From positions 1 to 64,000 of the forward strand of contig JAILLN010000005.1 in assembly GCA_024693135.1 (NCBI GenBank): DNA of 64,000 bases, given 5' to 3'. This document shows, in pieces, positions 7,701-17,129 of the stretch. Under the pieces are notes generated by a model, which saw only the letters and a program-made list of their open reading frames with translations, was not told the DNA's origin and did no database searches. The position numbers and the translations under genes are program-made. The DNA is from Lachnospiraceae bacterium (lineage in GTDB: Bacteria > Bacillota > Clostridia > Lachnospirales > Lachnospiraceae). How positions within the stretch are numbered: position 1 is the first letter of the stretch; every line of letters begins with the position of its first letter.

Positions 7701-10375
7701 CCTATCTGGTGAATGCCGGGAATATCCTGTATCTCTTCCTTACGGGACAGGTTTATTCCCCTTCGAAGAAGGCCTACGTGGACCATGAGACCAGGGTCTA
7801 CAGGGTGGACGTGGCAAACAGAAGGGTTCAGTGGGTCTATACCACATCAACGGTCCAGAAGACCCCGGTCCTTTGCTATTACGGGGATGCATCCGGCAGC
7901 GGGACCCTCTATGTCCTGTCCAAGTCGGACGAAACCCATATCCTTGTGGAAGAGATCAGCATGAACCGGACGGAGGCGCTGGAGCGGGCCGGCGTTTCGA
8001 TCAAGGCCCTGCCGGAGGGATCGGGCTTTTTGAAGGAAGAGCTTAAGGGTTCCGCTTCGCCCTACGGCATCGTGCTTACCGGGCCTTATGATCCCGCGGG
8101 CGAAAACGATAATTTCCTCTATGACCTGCGGGATGGACAGATCCATGCCATGAAAAAGAAGATCTCTCCGGGGAGGATCTACAACACCATGAGCACCTCC
8201 TATGGCGGGAAGGTATATTTCATGGGGCATGACCCCTACCGTTATCTACAGGAAACCTTTGCCTGTGCGTCGCAGGAGGACTTCCGGGGAGAAGGGGAGA
8301 GGAAGGAACCCCTCCCGGATTATGGCGACGGGAATGCGGGGGGAGGCAATGAGGAGCGGGTCTTCGTGGAGCTCCTTCCTTCTCCGGAAAGGGACGTGCT
8401 GCCCGTGGGAAGGTCTTTGAAGCTTTCGCCATCCGTGAAAAAAAGCGGGAATACGAAATTGTCCTACACATACTATAGCAAGGACGGCCTTCTGGCAAAG
8501 ACAGACCGGAACGGCCGGCTGACAGCCCTGACTCCCGGCAAGGGGGAGGTCATTGCGGAGGCGTACGATCCTTCGGGGATCCGGTACCTGGGAAAGTTTT
8601 CCTTTACTTCGGTGCCCCTGATCACGAAGCTGAAGCTTGACCGTGCCGTAAGGAAGGCGGCGGAGGGAAAGAGCTTTGAGCTTCTGGCCTCGGCCTATCC
8701 CGAAAATACGAATGCAGACTATATTGAGTTTTCCATCGCCATGAAGACCTCCGGCGGGAGCCTTGCCCTGAAGAGCCTGGGAAGCAAAGAAGATCTCGGG
8801 AATGAAAAAACTGCCCTCTTTGAAGCAGGCACCGGGGCCGCAAAGGCAGTCATTACGGCAAAGACCACTGACGGAAGCAACAGGAAGGCTTCCTGTACGG
8901 TCACCATCGGGGTGCCGGCGGAAGGGATCGTGCTGAAAAACGGGAAGACTCCGTTTGATCCCCTCCAGGGCCTGACCGTCAATGAAGGAAAGACGGTGAG
9001 GCTTAAAGCAGAGGTGAATCCGGCAAATGCAGTGGGCAAAGCCGTGGAATGGAGCTCGGATGATGAGGACGTGGCCAAGGTCAGGGGAGGCCTTGTGACG
9101 GGGACCGGAGCCGGGCAGACGGTGATCCATGCCGTGGCTTTGGATGGCAGCGGGGTATCCCAGAACATTCCGGTCAGTGTGAATGCTCCGGTAAAAAAGG
9201 CTTCTCTTTCCACTACGGGCAAGGTCACCCTGGGGAAGGGAATGTCGCTTTCGGTCTCGCTGGTGGATGTGAAGCCGGCATATTGCAGCGCCTATACCGT
9301 GGAATGGAAAAGCTCGGACGGATCCGTATCGGTTTCTTCTGACAGCAGCGGGAATCATGCCCTGATCAAAGCAGAAAGCCCGGGCAGTGCAAAGGTCACA
9401 GCCATTATTACGAATAAGGCGCCGGGAGGAAAGGAAAAGGTGGAGGTTAAGCCGCTTCATGTCCGGGTAGTGGAAGCCGCCCCGCCGGCAGACCGGATCA
9501 GCATATTCCGGGGGCAGAAGGACATTACCAGCTCAGGAAGCGGGCGGAACCGGCTGCAGGTGAATAAAACCACCAAGCTGAGCACGGTGGTCCTCAATAA
9601 AAACAAGATCGTAAAAAATGCCGTCATCCTATGGAAAAGCAGTGATCCTTCCGTGGCCGCCATCAGCAACGGGGTATTGAAGGCATACAAGGAGGGCGTG
9701 GTCCGGATCACCGCTACCGCCATTCCGCAGAATCCGGGAGAGGCTTCGGCAAAGGCATATTGCAGCTTTTATATTTATCATCCCGTGAAAAAGCTTGCGA
9801 TCACGGACGAAAACGGCGCTAAGCTGAAAAGCATCATCTTGACGAAGGGCAAGGAGCAGGATTTTTCCGTTAATATGGATGTGGATCCTGAAACGAGGGC
9901 GGATGATGTCCGGGAAAAAAAGAGTGTTTCCGTAAATTCAGATAAGCCGAAGGTGGCATCCGTATCCATAAAGAGTGGTCTGGGTACGATCCGTGCGTCA
10001 TCTGCGGGGGAGGCGGTGATCACGGCAAAGGCATCGGACGGCAGCGGGAAGACAGCAAAATGTACCGTGACCGTCCGGGCGAATGCGACCGGGGTGGTTC
10101 TTCGTACTAAGGGCCTGAAGAATGCAAAGGAAACCGGAAAGAATACGGCGAAGCTTAAGATTTCCGGGTTAAAAAAAGGAAGCGGGTTCTATCTGGTGCC
10201 TACGGTCTCCCCGACGAATGCTTATGTCAAGGGGGTTTCCTATCAGAGCTCCGACAGCAGCGTGGTCTCTGTCACGAGCAAGGGATATGTGAAGAGGAAA
10301 AAGGGAGGAGCCGCGGATATTTATGCCATCACAACAGATGGAGGATACCGGGCTGTATGCCATATCGAAGAATGA
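4742..10375 (+). CDS. Giant secreted S8 subtilase with Ig-like (Big_2) repeats
   Basis: About 1877 residues. A signal peptide (MMKRIKRLLSIMLSVVLAAAG) is followed by five 12-residue AYAMDAAEAQPS-type repeats, a propeptide-like region, three 20-residue Gly/Ala/Glu-rich repeats, and the S8 protease domain. Asp301 lies in AVLDTGVDYLHPD, His354 in DNNHGTNCAGIA, and the oxyanion Asn in FASANDG. The nucleophile block reads HGSTMAAPSVAG (residues 687-698) where the family has GTSMAAPHVAG. About 165 residues are inserted between the APG strand and this block. The C-terminal half contains several Big_2-like modules with repeated VEWSSDDEDVAKV- and TAKATDGS-like strings. The ATG at 4742 has GAAGGG (4726-4731) at good spacing; a GTG at 4724 is possible. 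No LPXTG sorting signal is seen. It probably acts at the cell surface or in the medium. Confidence 0.9.
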   Translation: MMKRIKRLLSIMLSVVLAAAGSPAPQLSAYAMDAAEAQPLAYAMDDAEEQPSAYAGDVAEAQPSAYAMDAAEAQPSAYAEDSSAEEGNMEIPSGLPEAVPGNVLVAVRKDAYSTEAAADSPGTALLRNAEMLMEVEGASPEEGLSSATWTSEDGLDAGEGASYELKLVHSDSYDASQMIGMLEALPSVAFAEPDYVGVIPDAGGAGPAMEMEEAGAEAVPEAGEAGPAMEIEEAGAEAVPDAGGAGPAMEIEDQPVAGVSSARDYSALQHAYGSRAGAMDVPSWNTAGYLNAAGTVIAVLDTGVDYLHPDLKEVMWDEGLSYPSLKALGGGAYGYNSYQGKAYTSDDPMDDNNHGTNCAGIAAASWNQAGISGVANGAKIMAVKMANASGSFTYSSLLRGYNYIKEAKKAGVNVVATSHSFTARIESNVVSLAIAELGGLGIVSSFASANDGRNSDQESNVASLLREVGGAVVVNSHDAKGEKSSFSGYGEKNTDISAPGNMILTAYPRSHMQTDPMLCTPVSDNDGRYAMDDFSGAETYFTYSAMSGNSVSWNRIEDMDTGFPALKVTGLDQKIYFMKISGNALPKEPKYLTLSARCSIGQTAAIYPCVLNQAGKYVMYTPKAYLGTDYASDVKYSLESISMNLTHPEVLLYMQCPSGKEEQLHSAEVYLNGISFTDEEVPYGFNHGSTMAAPSVAGEAAVLAARWGKDDADRLAARIIGSAETVSGLSKTSRTGGAARVRNALECVYSPVVEAASIDREGRLKVSGYFFGELRGKAELSYQDRNGNPVVRTYEGEDGIPSWQAQSASEWSQDGKNGRDSILISTGISANDAAYPDGEVQIRIIAGDGKSRKRYLEVRTEDGRGRSGRYYDLLPLPEDDGFKGLVHYASAGLDGALYYAGLERRRDNSYYLTWQYTLPTEKQPEGAWKKTKKAICLGTYSNLCAWNHMLAFFDTRDQHLCLYDPFLEEMNKTSISAGSISANNSSAYLVNAGNILYLFLTGQVYSPSKKAYVDHETRVYRVDVANRRVQWVYTTSTVQKTPVLCYYGDASGSGTLYVLSKSDETHILVEEISMNRTEALERAGVSIKALPEGSGFLKEELKGSASPYGIVLTGPYDPAGENDNFLYDLRDGQIHAMKKKISPGRIYNTMSTSYGGKVYFMGHDPYRYLQETFACASQEDFRGEGERKEPLPDYGDGNAGGGNEERVFVELLPSPERDVLPVGRSLKLSPSVKKSGNTKLSYTYYSKDGLLAKTDRNGRLTALTPGKGEVIAEAYDPSGIRYLGKFSFTSVPLITKLKLDRAVRKAAEGKSFELLASAYPENTNADYIEFSIAMKTSGGSLALKSLGSKEDLGNEKTALFEAGTGAAKAVITAKTTDGSNRKASCTVTIGVPAEGIVLKNGKTPFDPLQGLTVNEGKTVRLKAEVNPANAVGKAVEWSSDDEDVAKVRGGLVTGTGAGQTVIHAVALDGSGVSQNIPVSVNAPVKKASLSTTGKVTLGKGMSLSVSLVDVKPAYCSAYTVEWKSSDGSVSVSSDSSGNHALIKAESPGSAKVTAIITNKAPGGKEKVEVKPLHVRVVEAAPPADRISIFRGQKDITSSGSGRNRLQVNKTTKLSTVVLNKNKIVKNAVILWKSSDPSVAAISNGVLKAYKEGVVRITATAIPQNPGEASAKAYCSFYIYHPVKKLAITDENGAKLKSIILTKGKEQDFSVNMDVDPETRADDVREKKSVSVNSDKPKVASVSIKSGLGTIRASSAGEAVITAKASDGSGKTAKCTVTVRANATGVVLRTKGLKNAKETGKNTAKLKISGLKKGSGFYLVPTVSPTNAYVKGVSYQSSDSSVVSVTSKGYVKRKKGGAADIYAITTDGGYRAVCHIEE
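4826..4984 (+). repeat. 36-bp in-frame repeats after the signal peptide (AYAMDAAEAQPS)
   Basis: Units start at 4826, 4862, 4898, 4934 and 4970, each 36 bases (12 codons), the last one partial. Every unit opens with Ala-Tyr-Ala, which also resembles a signal peptidase AXA site, followed by an acidic stretch. Confidence 0.9.
5341..5499 (+). repeat. 60-bp in-frame repeats before the protease domain
   Basis: Two full units (5341-5400, 5401-5460) and a partial third (5461-5499) encode DAGGAGPAMEMEEAGAEAVP-type 20-residue peptides with few differences. They sit between the propeptide-like region and the catalytic domain and look like a flexible acidic linker. Confidence 0.9.
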
Positions 10376-10408
10376 CGGAGTCAGAGGGATGGTCGTTTTG
10401 CACTTTTC

Positions 10409-10432
10409 TTGCAATGTGCATTGTGATACAAT
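10409..10432 (+). promoter_or_regulatory. Extended -10 promoter with overlapping inverted repeat, upstream of the acidic repeat protein
   Basis: TGATACAAT (10424-10432) is a TGN-extended -10 element; no good -35 is seen at 17 bases. Just upstream, GCAATGTGCATTG (10411-10423) holds the inverted repeat CAATG-TG-CATTG, a possible operator. The gene starts about 40 bases downstream. Confidence 0.5.
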
Positions 10433-10473
10433 AACTTGTCTGACTTTGTAAAAATCGGAATAAAGGATAGTAG

Positions 10474-13400
10474 ATGAGTTCTTCGGAAGATTATCTGGAC
10501 CGCCTGCTGCGTTCCATGGATAAAAACTACATAGAGGAGCCGGAGCCGGAAGAGGAAGCTGTACCGGAAGGGGAAGCTGTACCGGAAGGGGAAGCCGTAC
10601 CGGAAGGGGAAGCCGTACCGGAAGGGGAAGCTGTACCGGAACCGATTTTGGAATCTCTGCCAGGTCAGGGAGAGGATTCTCTGTCTGACCAATCGATAAC
10701 GACTGTTTTGAATGAGCAGGAAGCTGGCATGACGCCGGAGGAGCTCGCGGCCATAATCGCGGGCGCGAAGGGAGAGCCGGAGGCGGCACCCGAGCCCGAA
10801 CCAGAACCGATACTTGAGCCTGAGCCGATACCTGAACCCGAGCCGGTGCCCGAGCCTGAGCCGATACCCGAGCCTGAGCCGATGCCCGAGCCGGCACCTG
10901 AGCCTGAACCCGAGCCTGAACCCGAAGTAACGCCGGTATCTGACGACCCGAACCATGTCATGACGCCGGAGGAGATCGCGGCCATGATCGCAGGCGCAGA
11001 AGGAGAGCCGGAGGCGGCACCCGAGCCTGAGCCTGAACCTGAACCTGAGCCTGAACCTGAACCCGAGCCCGAACCTGAACCCGAACCTGAACCCGAGCCC
11101 GAACCTGAACCGATACCTGAGCCGGCACCCGAAGTGACGCCGGTATCCGACGACCCGAACCATATCATGACGCCGGAGGAAATTGCGGCCATGATCGCAG
11201 GCGCAGAAGGAGAGCCGGAGGCAGCACCCGAGCCCGAACCCGAGCCGGTACCGGAAGTAACGCCGGTATCTGACGACCCGAACCATGTCATGACGCCGGA
11301 GGAGATCGCGGCCATGATCGCGGGCGCAGAGGGCGAGCCGGAGGCGGCACCTGAGCCCGAACCCGAACCTGCACCCGAAGTGACGCCGGTATCCGACGAC
11401 CCGAACCATATCATGACCCCGGAGGAAATTGCGGCCATGATCGCGGGCGCAGAGGGAGATCCCGAACCGGCACCGGAGCCCGAGCCGATACCCGAACCGG
11501 CACCGGAGGTGACACCGGTATCCGACGACCCGAACCATATCATGACCCCGGAGGAAATTGCGGCCATGATCGCAGGAGCGGGAGTCGAGGCACCGCTGAC
11601 CGAGGACGACATGCCGGATATCCCGGAGCCCAAACCGGAACCTGAGCCGGCACCGGAGGTGACACCGGTATCCGACGACCCGAACCATATCATGACCCCG
11701 GAGGAGATCGCGGCCATGATCGCGGGCGCGGGAGTCGAGGCACCGCTGACCGAGGATGATATGCCGGATATCCCGGAGCCCGAACCCGAAACTGAACCGG
11801 CACCGGAAGTAACGCCGGTATCCGACGACCCGAACCATATCATGACCCCGGAAGAGATCGAGGCCATGATCTCAAGCGGGTTGGGCGGTTCCGAGCCTGA
11901 ACCGGCACCCGAAGTGACGCCGGTATCCGACGACCCGAATCATATCATGACCCCGGAGGAGATCGCGGCCATGATCGAAGGCGCAGACGGGGGATCGGAA
12001 CCCGAGCCTGAACCCGGGTCCGAGCCGGAGGAGGAGTCTGCTTCTGGAGAGGGGTCCAACCAGGAGATCCGGTTTACGGTTCCTGAAGAAGTAAATAACC
12101 CTGTCATCGACCTGGATAACCTGGATTTTGCAGAGGATGCGGAGGGGGATTCCTCAGATGGCAGCAGCATGATGTCTGAGGAAGAGATCGAAGCCATGTT
12201 TGCCAAGGCAGAATCCGCGGCGCAAGGCGGGGATGTGGACGATGAACCGAATCCCATGGATGTCATGGCAGATCTTGGACTGTCCATGGAGTCCGGCAGC
12301 GACGTGACGGATATCATCGACGACCTGCCTCAGGATTCCGAGCTTTCAGAGATCAATGACCTGCTGAAGAAAAATGATAACAGCGAAATCGTAGAAGACG
12401 ACCTTCTCTCTATGCTGCAGGGAGGAGAGATGGATGGAGACGATGAGGAAAGCAAAAATCAGCCTGAAGGAAACGGCGGCGGAGAAGCTGCTGAAGAAGA
12501 TATCGAAGAACGTCCGGAGGATGGAGGCCGCAAGAAGGAGAAGAAGCAGAAAAAGAAGAAAGAGCCTGAACTGGATGAGGAAGGCAATCCGATCCAAAAG
12601 AAAGGCTTTTTCGCGAAGCTTACGGAATTCCTGTTTGGTTCGGACGATGACGAGGATGAAACGACCCTCCCGCAGGCACTTTCACCTGACGGGACACTTA
12701 TTGAAAATCCCAGCGAACAGACTCTTGAAAACAATGAAGTTCTAGCTTCGGCCGGGGCAGACGGCGGCAAAAAGAAAAAGAAAAAGGAAAAGAAGCCGAA
12801 GAAGGAAAAGCCGAAGAAAGAGAAGAAGCCGAAGGAAAAGAAACCGAAGAAGGAAAAGAAGCCGAAGGAGCCGGAGATTCCCGAAAAGAGACTCCCGAAG
12901 AAGAAGGTGATCGCGGTGGCGCTTTTCTTCACCTCCTTCCTTGCGGCGATCACCTTCTGCACCTTTGCTTTTGCAAACGTGGGTTATGAAAATGCGGCTA
13001 AGACCAATTACCAGAAGGGGGACTATGAGGGAGTATACCAGTCCCTCATGGGCTTGAGCCACATTTCGGCGGAAAGCCAGGATATCTACAACAAGGCCTT
13101 TGTCCTCATGAGGCTTCAGCGGAGGATCGATGCCTTCAATGAATTTGAGCAGAGGGACGATCCGCTGGATGCCATAGATGCCCTGCTTCAGGGCGTGGAG
13201 ATCCATGATGCCCTGACGGAATACGCAGACAGCCTTGGGGTTGGGGCGGAGTTTGAGAACCTGAACGGGGAGATCCTGCAATATCTGGCGGAAGTATTCG
13301 GGGTAGACCAGGATCGTGCCAGGGAGCTCTACAATATCTCGGATAAGATCGAATATACCATGGCCCTGATGGATATCACGGATCCAGGCTGGAGGGATGA

Positions 13401-13794
13401 GATCCAGCCCACGGTGCAGCTGACGGAAGCCGGAGAGGGAGTGGAGCTTACCGGCAATAATGCCCCCAGCAGAAGGGGGACAGGCAGCATCCGGACGGAA
13501 CCGGAAGAAGCACCGGTGGAGGCACCGGAGGAGGAGCCCCAGGAGGGCGGTACGGAAGAGCCGGCAGGGGAGCTTCAGGAAGGCGGAGCCTATACGGCAG
13601 AGCCGCAGCCTTTCACTGAGACACCGGGGGATACGGCCGGCATCACGCTTGCTCCGGACAACTCTACGGTCATTATCCCGGAGGGCACCCAGCTGCAGGT
13701 TACCCCAAGGGGAGGCAATACAGGAAACGTCAATGACGGGGAGATGCTGTACCAGTTCAATGTCCAAAGGGACAGCAATGGAAATTACAGATGA
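10474..13794 (+). CDS. Acidic Pro-Glu repeat membrane protein with reiterated helix motifs
   Basis: I do not recognise a named family. The protein has 1106 residues. The N-terminal 560 residues carry four VPEGEA units, long PEPEPEP runs, and about ten copies of a short peptide of the form (M)[11 protein letters not shown]. Eight of these are preceded by [11 protein letters not shown]. Two Lys-rich stretches follow (about residues 685-700 and 762-808). One membrane segment lies near residues 811-832 ([20 protein letters not shown]). The last 270 residues include a helical TPR-like region and a Pro/Glu/Thr-rich tail. The Lys-rich block before the segment predicts N-inside topology, so the repeats should be cytoplasmic. 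The repeated peptide resembles the EIDALL-type peptide at the N-terminus of FliM. The RBS is AAAGGA before the ATG. The stop overlaps the hisH start by 4 bases. Confidence 0.75.
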   Translation: MSSSEDYLDRLLRSMDKNYIEEPEPEEEAVPEGEAVPEGEAVPEGEAVPEGEAVPEPILESLPGQGEDSLSDQSITTVLNEQEAGMTPEELAAIIAGAKGEPEAAPEPEPEPILEPEPIPEPEPVPEPEPIPEPEPMPEPAPEPEPEPEPEVTPVSDDPNHVMTPEEIAAMIAGAEGEPEAAPEPEPEPEPEPEPEPEPEPEPEPEPEPEPEPIPEPAPEVTPVSDDPNHIMTPEEIAAMIAGAEGEPEAAPEPEPEPVPEVTPVSDDPNHVMTPEEIAAMIAGAEGEPEAAPEPEPEPAPEVTPVSDDPNHIMTPEEIAAMIAGAEGDPEPAPEPEPIPEPAPEVTPVSDDPNHIMTPEEIAAMIAGAGVEAPLTEDDMPDIPEPKPEPEPAPEVTPVSDDPNHIMTPEEIAAMIAGAGVEAPLTEDDMPDIPEPEPETEPAPEVTPVSDDPNHIMTPEEIEAMISSGLGGSEPEPAPEVTPVSDDPNHIMTPEEIAAMIEGADGGSEPEPEPGSEPEEESASGEGSNQEIRFTVPEEVNNPVIDLDNLDFAEDAEGDSSDGSSMMSEEEIEAMFAKAESAAQGGDVDDEPNPMDVMADLGLSMESGSDVTDIIDDLPQDSELSEINDLLKKNDNSEIVEDDLLSMLQGGEMDGDDEESKNQPEGNGGGEAAEEDIEERPEDGGRKKEKKQKKKKEPELDEEGNPIQKKGFFAKLTEFLFGSDDDEDETTLPQALSPDGTLIENPSEQTLENNEVLASAGADGGKKKKKKEKKPKKEKPKKEKKPKEKKPKKEKKPKEPEIPEKRLPKKKVIAVALFFTSFLAAITFCTFAFANVGYENAAKTNYQKGDYEGVYQSLMGLSHISAESQDIYNKAFVLMRLQRRIDAFNEFEQRDDPLDAIDALLQGVEIHDALTEYADSLGVGAEFENLNGEILQYLAEVFGVDQDRARELYNISDKIEYTMALMDITDPGWRDEIQPTVQLTEAGEGVELTGNNAPSRRGTGSIRTEPEEAPVEAPEEEPQEGGTEEPAGELQEGGAYTAEPQPFTETPGDTAGITLAPDNSTVIIPEGTQLQVTPRGGNTGNVNDGEMLYQFNVQRDSNGNYR
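10561..10644 (+). repeat. 18-bp in-frame repeats (VPEGEA)
   Basis: Four near-identical units GTACCGGAAGGGGAAGCY lie at 10561, 10579, 10597 and 10615, with a decayed fifth at 10633. They encode VPEGEA in the N-terminal acidic region. Confidence 0.9.
10729..12000 (+). repeat. Long in-frame repeat array: helix peptide plus Pro-Glu spacer
   Basis: The array contains one early copy ([12 protein letters not shown], 10729), eight copies of [10 protein letters not shown](I/V)MTPEEI(A/E)AMI joined by PEPEPEP spacers of variable length, and a diverged last relative ([10 protein letters not shown]) near 12172. Two copies share the extra segment [15 protein letters not shown]. The spacer is built from alternating 6-base Pro-Glu codons (CCYGAR), so its length can change by slippage without frameshift. 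Confidence 0.9.
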
Positions 13795-14399
13795 TAGCGA
13801 TTATCGATTATGATGCAGGCAATATAAGGAGCGTGGAAAAGGCTGCGGCCTTTCTGGGGCAGGAAGCCTGCCTTACGAGGGATCCCAAGGTGCTTTTATC
13901 GGCAGACAAGCTGATCCTGCCCGGTGTGGGAGCCTTTGGGGATGCCATGGGGAGGCTTGAGGCTTATGGCCTGATCGAAGTCATCCGGGAAGCCTGTGAA
14001 AAAGGAGTTCCCTTTTTGGGGATCTGCCTTGGGCTGCAGCTGCTCTTTGAAGAAAGCGAGGAAAGCCCCGGGGTAAGGGGGCTTGGGCTTTTGAAGGGAA
14101 GGATCCGGCGTCTTCCGGCAAAGGACGGGCTGAAGGTGCCGGACATCGGCTGGAATTCCCTTTCCCTGCCCAGGGAAAGCAGGCTTTTTACCGGCATTGA
14201 GCAGGGGGATTTTGTTTATTTCGTCCATTCTTATTATCTTGAAGCCAGGGATCCGGGTATCGTGACGGCACAGATCGATTATGGCGTCACCGTGGATGCC
14301 GCCGTGGAGGAAGGAAATCTTTTCGGATGCCAGTTCCATCCGGAGAAATCCTCAAGGGTGGGCCTGGCGATCCTAAAGAACTTTTTGGAGCTTGCGTGA
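13791..14399 (+). CDS. hisH: Imidazole glycerol phosphate synthase, glutaminase subunit HisH
   Basis: A 202-residue class I glutamine amidotransferase. The oxyanion block is [10 protein letters not shown]. The nucleophile Cys79 sits in [11 protein letters not shown], and His183 and Glu185 are in FHPEKSS. HisH releases ammonia from glutamine and passes it to HisF in the fifth step of histidine synthesis. The ATG overlaps the stop of the acidic repeat protein by 4 bases, so translation is coupled to it. hisF follows at once. No other his genes are present in the window. Confidence 0.96.
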   Translation: MIAIIDYDAGNIRSVEKAAAFLGQEACLTRDPKVLLSADKLILPGVGAFGDAMGRLEAYGLIEVIREACEKGVPFLGICLGLQLLFEESEESPGVRGLGLLKGRIRRLPAKDGLKVPDIGWNSLSLPRESRLFTGIEQGDFVYFVHSYYLEARDPGIVTAQIDYGVTVDAAVEEGNLFGCQFHPEKSSRVGLAILKNFLELA

Positions 14400-14400
14400 T

Positions 14401-15168
14401 ATGCATACGAAGAGGATCATTCCCTGCCTGGACGTCAATGCGGGACGGGTGGTAAAGGGAGTAAACTTTGTCAATCTGAAGGATGCCGGCGATCCGGTGG
14501 AAGCCGCCGCCTCCTATGACAGGGAGGGCGCAGACGAGCTGGTCTTTTTGGACATCACGGCCTCCAGCGATAAAAGGCGTACTGTGGTGGATATGGTGCG
14601 TGAGGTCGCAAGGCAGGTCTTCATTCCCTTCACCGTAGGGGGAGGGATCCGCACCGTAGAGGATTTCCGGGAGATATTGCGGGAGGGCGCGGATAAGGTA
14701 TCGGTCAATACCGCCGCCGTCATGAACCCGGATCTCATTGCAGAGGCGGCAGACAAATTCGGGAGCCAGTGCGTAGTGCTTGCCATTGATGCGAAGCGGA
14801 GGGCAGACGGGAAAGGCTGGACGGTCTATAAGAACGGCGGCCGGGTGGATATGGGCCTGGATGCCGTGGAATGGGCAAAGAAAGCCGTGGATCTCGGAGC
14901 AGGGGAGATCCTGCTTACAAGCATGGATGCAGACGGCACAAAGGCCGGCTATGACATCGAGCTGACAAGGGCTGTGGCGGAGGCAGTTTCCGTGCCGGTG
15001 ATCGCATCCGGCGGGGCCGGAAGCCTCGACCATTTCCATGAAGCCCTTACGGAGGGGAAAGCCGATGCGGCTCTTGCGGCATCTCTCTTTCATTATAGGG
15101 AGCTTACCATAAGCGGAGTGAAGGAATACCTGAAGGAGAAGGGAGTACCGGTCCGATGGCGGCTTTGA
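14401..15168 (+). CDS. hisF: Imidazole glycerol phosphate synthase, cyclase subunit HisF
   Basis: A 255-residue TIM-barrel cyclase that uses ammonia from HisH to convert PRFAR to imidazole glycerol phosphate and AICAR. The catalytic acids are Asp11 ([14 protein letters not shown]) and Asp130 (VVLAIDAKR). Phosphate-binding blocks include [21 protein letters not shown] and IASGGAGS. The ATG at 14401 lies 1 base after the hisH stop and gives the standard family N-terminus [12 protein letters not shown]. The TTG at 14392 is in frame but less likely. The AICAR by-product feeds the formyltransferase encoded at 36581-37759. Confidence 0.97.
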   Translation: MHTKRIIPCLDVNAGRVVKGVNFVNLKDAGDPVEAAASYDREGADELVFLDITASSDKRRTVVDMVREVARQVFIPFTVGGGIRTVEDFREILREGADKVSVNTAAVMNPDLIAEAADKFGSQCVVLAIDAKRRADGKGWTVYKNGGRVDMGLDAVEWAKKAVDLGAGEILLTSMDADGTKAGYDIELTRAVAEAVSVPVIASGGAGSLDHFHEALTEGKADAALAASLFHYRELTISGVKEYLKEKGVPVRWRL

Positions 15169-15827
15169 CGGGGGAGTGGCGGGAAGCCCTTTCCGGAGAA
15201 TTCAATAAGCCTTATTACAAGGCGCTGTACCAGTTTGTCTACGAAGAATACAAGACCAGGCAGATCTATCCCCCCTCCGGGGATATCTTCAATGCCATGC
15301 ACTTTACCCCTTTGTCCGAGGTCCGGGTGGTGATCCTGGGGCAGGATCCTTATCACGAGGAGAACCAGGCTCACGGCCTTGCCTTCTCGGTGCCGAAGGG
15401 ACAGCCGGTGCCGCCTTCCCTTAAGAATATCTATAAGGAGCTTCATTCGGACCTGGGGCTTTCGATCCCCAGGCACGGATATCTGAAGAAATGGGCAGAC
15501 CAGGGGGTGCTGCTTCTCAATACGGTGCTGACAGTAAGGGCAGGACAGGCCGCTTCCCACAGGGGAAGGGGATGGGAGCAGTTTACGGACGCCATCATCC
15601 GGGAGGTCAACCGGCAGGACAGGCCCATCGTATATCTGCTCTGGGGCTCCCATGCAAAGGAAAAGGCACCCATGATCGACAATCCGAAGCATCTGGTGCT
15701 CACATCAGCCCATCCAAGCCCGCTTTCGGCAAATAAAGGATTTTTTGGGAACCATCATTTTTCAAGATGCAACGAATTCCTGAAGGAGCACGGAATAAAG
15801 CCCATTGACTGGCAGATCGAGGATTAG
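15156..15827 (+). CDS. ung: Uracil-DNA glycosylase, family 1
   Basis: A 223-residue enzyme that removes uracil from DNA in base excision repair. Family 1 motifs are complete: [18 protein letters not shown]-type water-activating loop with Asp64, [20 protein letters not shown], and the HPSPLSA loop with His186. The gene overlaps the 3' end of hisF by 13 bases, so it is probably part of the hisH-hisF transcript. The next gene has its own strong promoter, so the operon likely ends here, although no clear terminator hairpin is visible. Confidence 0.97.
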   Translation: MAALTGEWREALSGEFNKPYYKALYQFVYEEYKTRQIYPPSGDIFNAMHFTPLSEVRVVILGQDPYHEENQAHGLAFSVPKGQPVPPSLKNIYKELHSDLGLSIPRHGYLKKWADQGVLLLNTVLTVRAGQAASHRGRGWEQFTDAIIREVNRQDRPIVYLLWGSHAKEKAPMIDNPKHLVLTSAHPSPLSANKGFFGNHHFSRCNEFLKEHGIKPIDWQIED

Positions 15828-15834
15828 ACAGAGA

Positions 15835-15862
15835 TTGAAAAATCTGCTGCATTTGGTATAAT
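15835..15862 (+). promoter_or_regulatory. Strong sigma-A promoter for the BMP importer operon
   Basis: TTGAAA (15835-15840) and TATAAT (15857-15862) are 16 bases apart. TGG directly before TATAAT makes an extended -10. The transcript would start about 40 bases before the substrate-binding lipoprotein ATG, leaving no room for a riboswitch. Confidence 0.85.
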
Positions 15863-15907
15863 ATTTTGGCTATATCAATCTATCAATTTCAGGCAAGGAG
15901 GAAACAA

Positions 15908-17077
15908 ATGGGAAAGAAACTGATCAGTATGATCCTGGCGGCGGGAATGGCGGCATCGCTTCTGGCAGGCTGTGCCGCGGCAGGCACCCCGGAAGGAAGC
16001 GCGGCACCTGCAGCAGAGAGCACAGGGGCGGCGGAAAGTGAAGGAACGGCTCTGAAGATCGCCATCGTGAGCTCCCCTTCCGGAGTGGACGACGGATCCT
16101 TCAATGAAAATAATTATGACGGAATCCTGGCCTTCATATCCGAAAATCCGGACTCTACCGTGACGCCGGTCAGGGAAGAGAGCGGAGACGTGGCGGCAGC
16201 CGTTAAGGCCGTGGAGGATATCGTGGCAGATTATGACGTGATCGTATGCTGCGGCTTCCAGTTTGCAGGCATCGGCTCCATCGCAGAGTCGAATCCGGAT
16301 GTGAAATTCATCCTGGTGGATGCGTATCCCACCAATGCAGACGGGGAAGAGACCGAATACGACAATGTCTATGCGATGCAGTTTAAGGAGCAGGAGAGCG
16401 GCTTCTGCGCCGGCATGGCCGCGGCGCTTGAGACAAAGACCGGAAAGGTGGCTGTGGTGAACGGCATCGCCTATCCCTCCAACGTCAACTATCAGTGGGG
16501 ATTTGAATCCGGCGTGAATTATGCCAATAAGAACTGCGGCTCTTCTGCGGAGATCGTGGAGATCGCTTCATATGCAGGAACCGATGTGACAGGCGCCAAT
16601 GTGGGCGGAAATTATGCCGGAGATTTCTCGGATGAGGCCACCGGCAAGATCATCGGGGAAGCCCTGATCGCAGAAGGAGTGGATGTGATCTTTACCGCCG
16701 CGGGCGCTACCGGAAACGGCGTGCTTACCGCAGTGAAGGAGGCCAAGGACGTGTATTTCATCGGCTGCGATGTAGACCAGTATGACGACGGTACAAACGG
16801 CAATGAGAACGTGGTGCTGACCTCCGGCTTGAAGGTCATGGACATGAACGTGACGAAGCAGCTGAATGCCATCAAGGACGGCGCTTTCAAGGGCGGCAAC
16901 GTTCTCTTGGGAGCCGATACGGATTCCACAGGCTACGTGAGCACGGGCGGCAGGAGCCAGCTTTCCCAGGATACCATCTCTGCCATTGACGAAGCATTTG
17001 CAAAGATAAAGACGGGGGAGGTCGTTCCTGCGGCAAACTTCAACGGACTGACTCCGGAAAGCTTCACCGGTCTGTAA
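15908..17077 (+). CDS. BMP-family substrate-binding lipoprotein of a nucleoside-type ABC importer
   Basis: A 389-residue lipoprotein with signal peptide and lipobox LLAGC (lipidated Cys22), a short Ala/Ser/Glu-rich linker, then a BMP/PnrA-like periplasmic-binding fold. Family features include VDDGSFNENNYDGI near the start and ADYDVIVCCGFQFAG, NVYAMQFKEQESGFCAGMAA and FTAAGATGNGV further on. PnrA-like proteins bind purine or other nucleosides, so nucleosides are the first guess. The ATG at 15908 follows AAGGAGG with good spacing; the frame is open to 15866, but the region upstream lacks a signal peptide. The ATPase and two permeases follow. Confidence 0.93.
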   Translation: MGKKLISMILAAGMAASLLAGCAAAGTPEGSAAPAAESTGAAESEGTALKIAIVSSPSGVDDGSFNENNYDGILAFISENPDSTVTPVREESGDVAAAVKAVEDIVADYDVIVCCGFQFAGIGSIAESNPDVKFILVDAYPTNADGEETEYDNVYAMQFKEQESGFCAGMAAALETKTGKVAVVNGIAYPSNVNYQWGFESGVNYANKNCGSSAEIVEIASYAGTDVTGANVGGNYAGDFSDEATGKIIGEALIAEGVDVIFTAAGATGNGVLTAVKEAKDVYFIGCDVDQYDDGTNGNENVVLTSGLKVMDMNVTKQLNAIKDGAFKGGNVLLGADTDSTGYVSTGGRSQLSQDTISAIDEAFAKIKTGEVVPAANFNGLTPESFTGL

Positions 17078-17129
17078 AAAACGGGAAGTAACTACTGTTA
17101 TCAAACTACTGAGCAAGACGACAATGCGG

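Noticed and set aside
8246-9460. Minus-strand open frame of about 400 codons opposite the subtilase
   Set aside because: His/Arg/Cys-rich composition with no motif or ribosome binding site; the plus strand is clearly coding here.
10381-11867. Two long minus-strand open frames (Arg/Phe/Gly-rich and Ser/Gly-rich) opposite the Pro-Glu repeats
   Set aside because: They are produced by the simple repeat on the other strand, have no ribosome binding site and contain only low-complexity peptide.
15841-15907. Purine riboswitch before the nucleoside-type importer
   Set aside because: The leader between the -10 box and the start codon is too short, and no three-way junction is seen.
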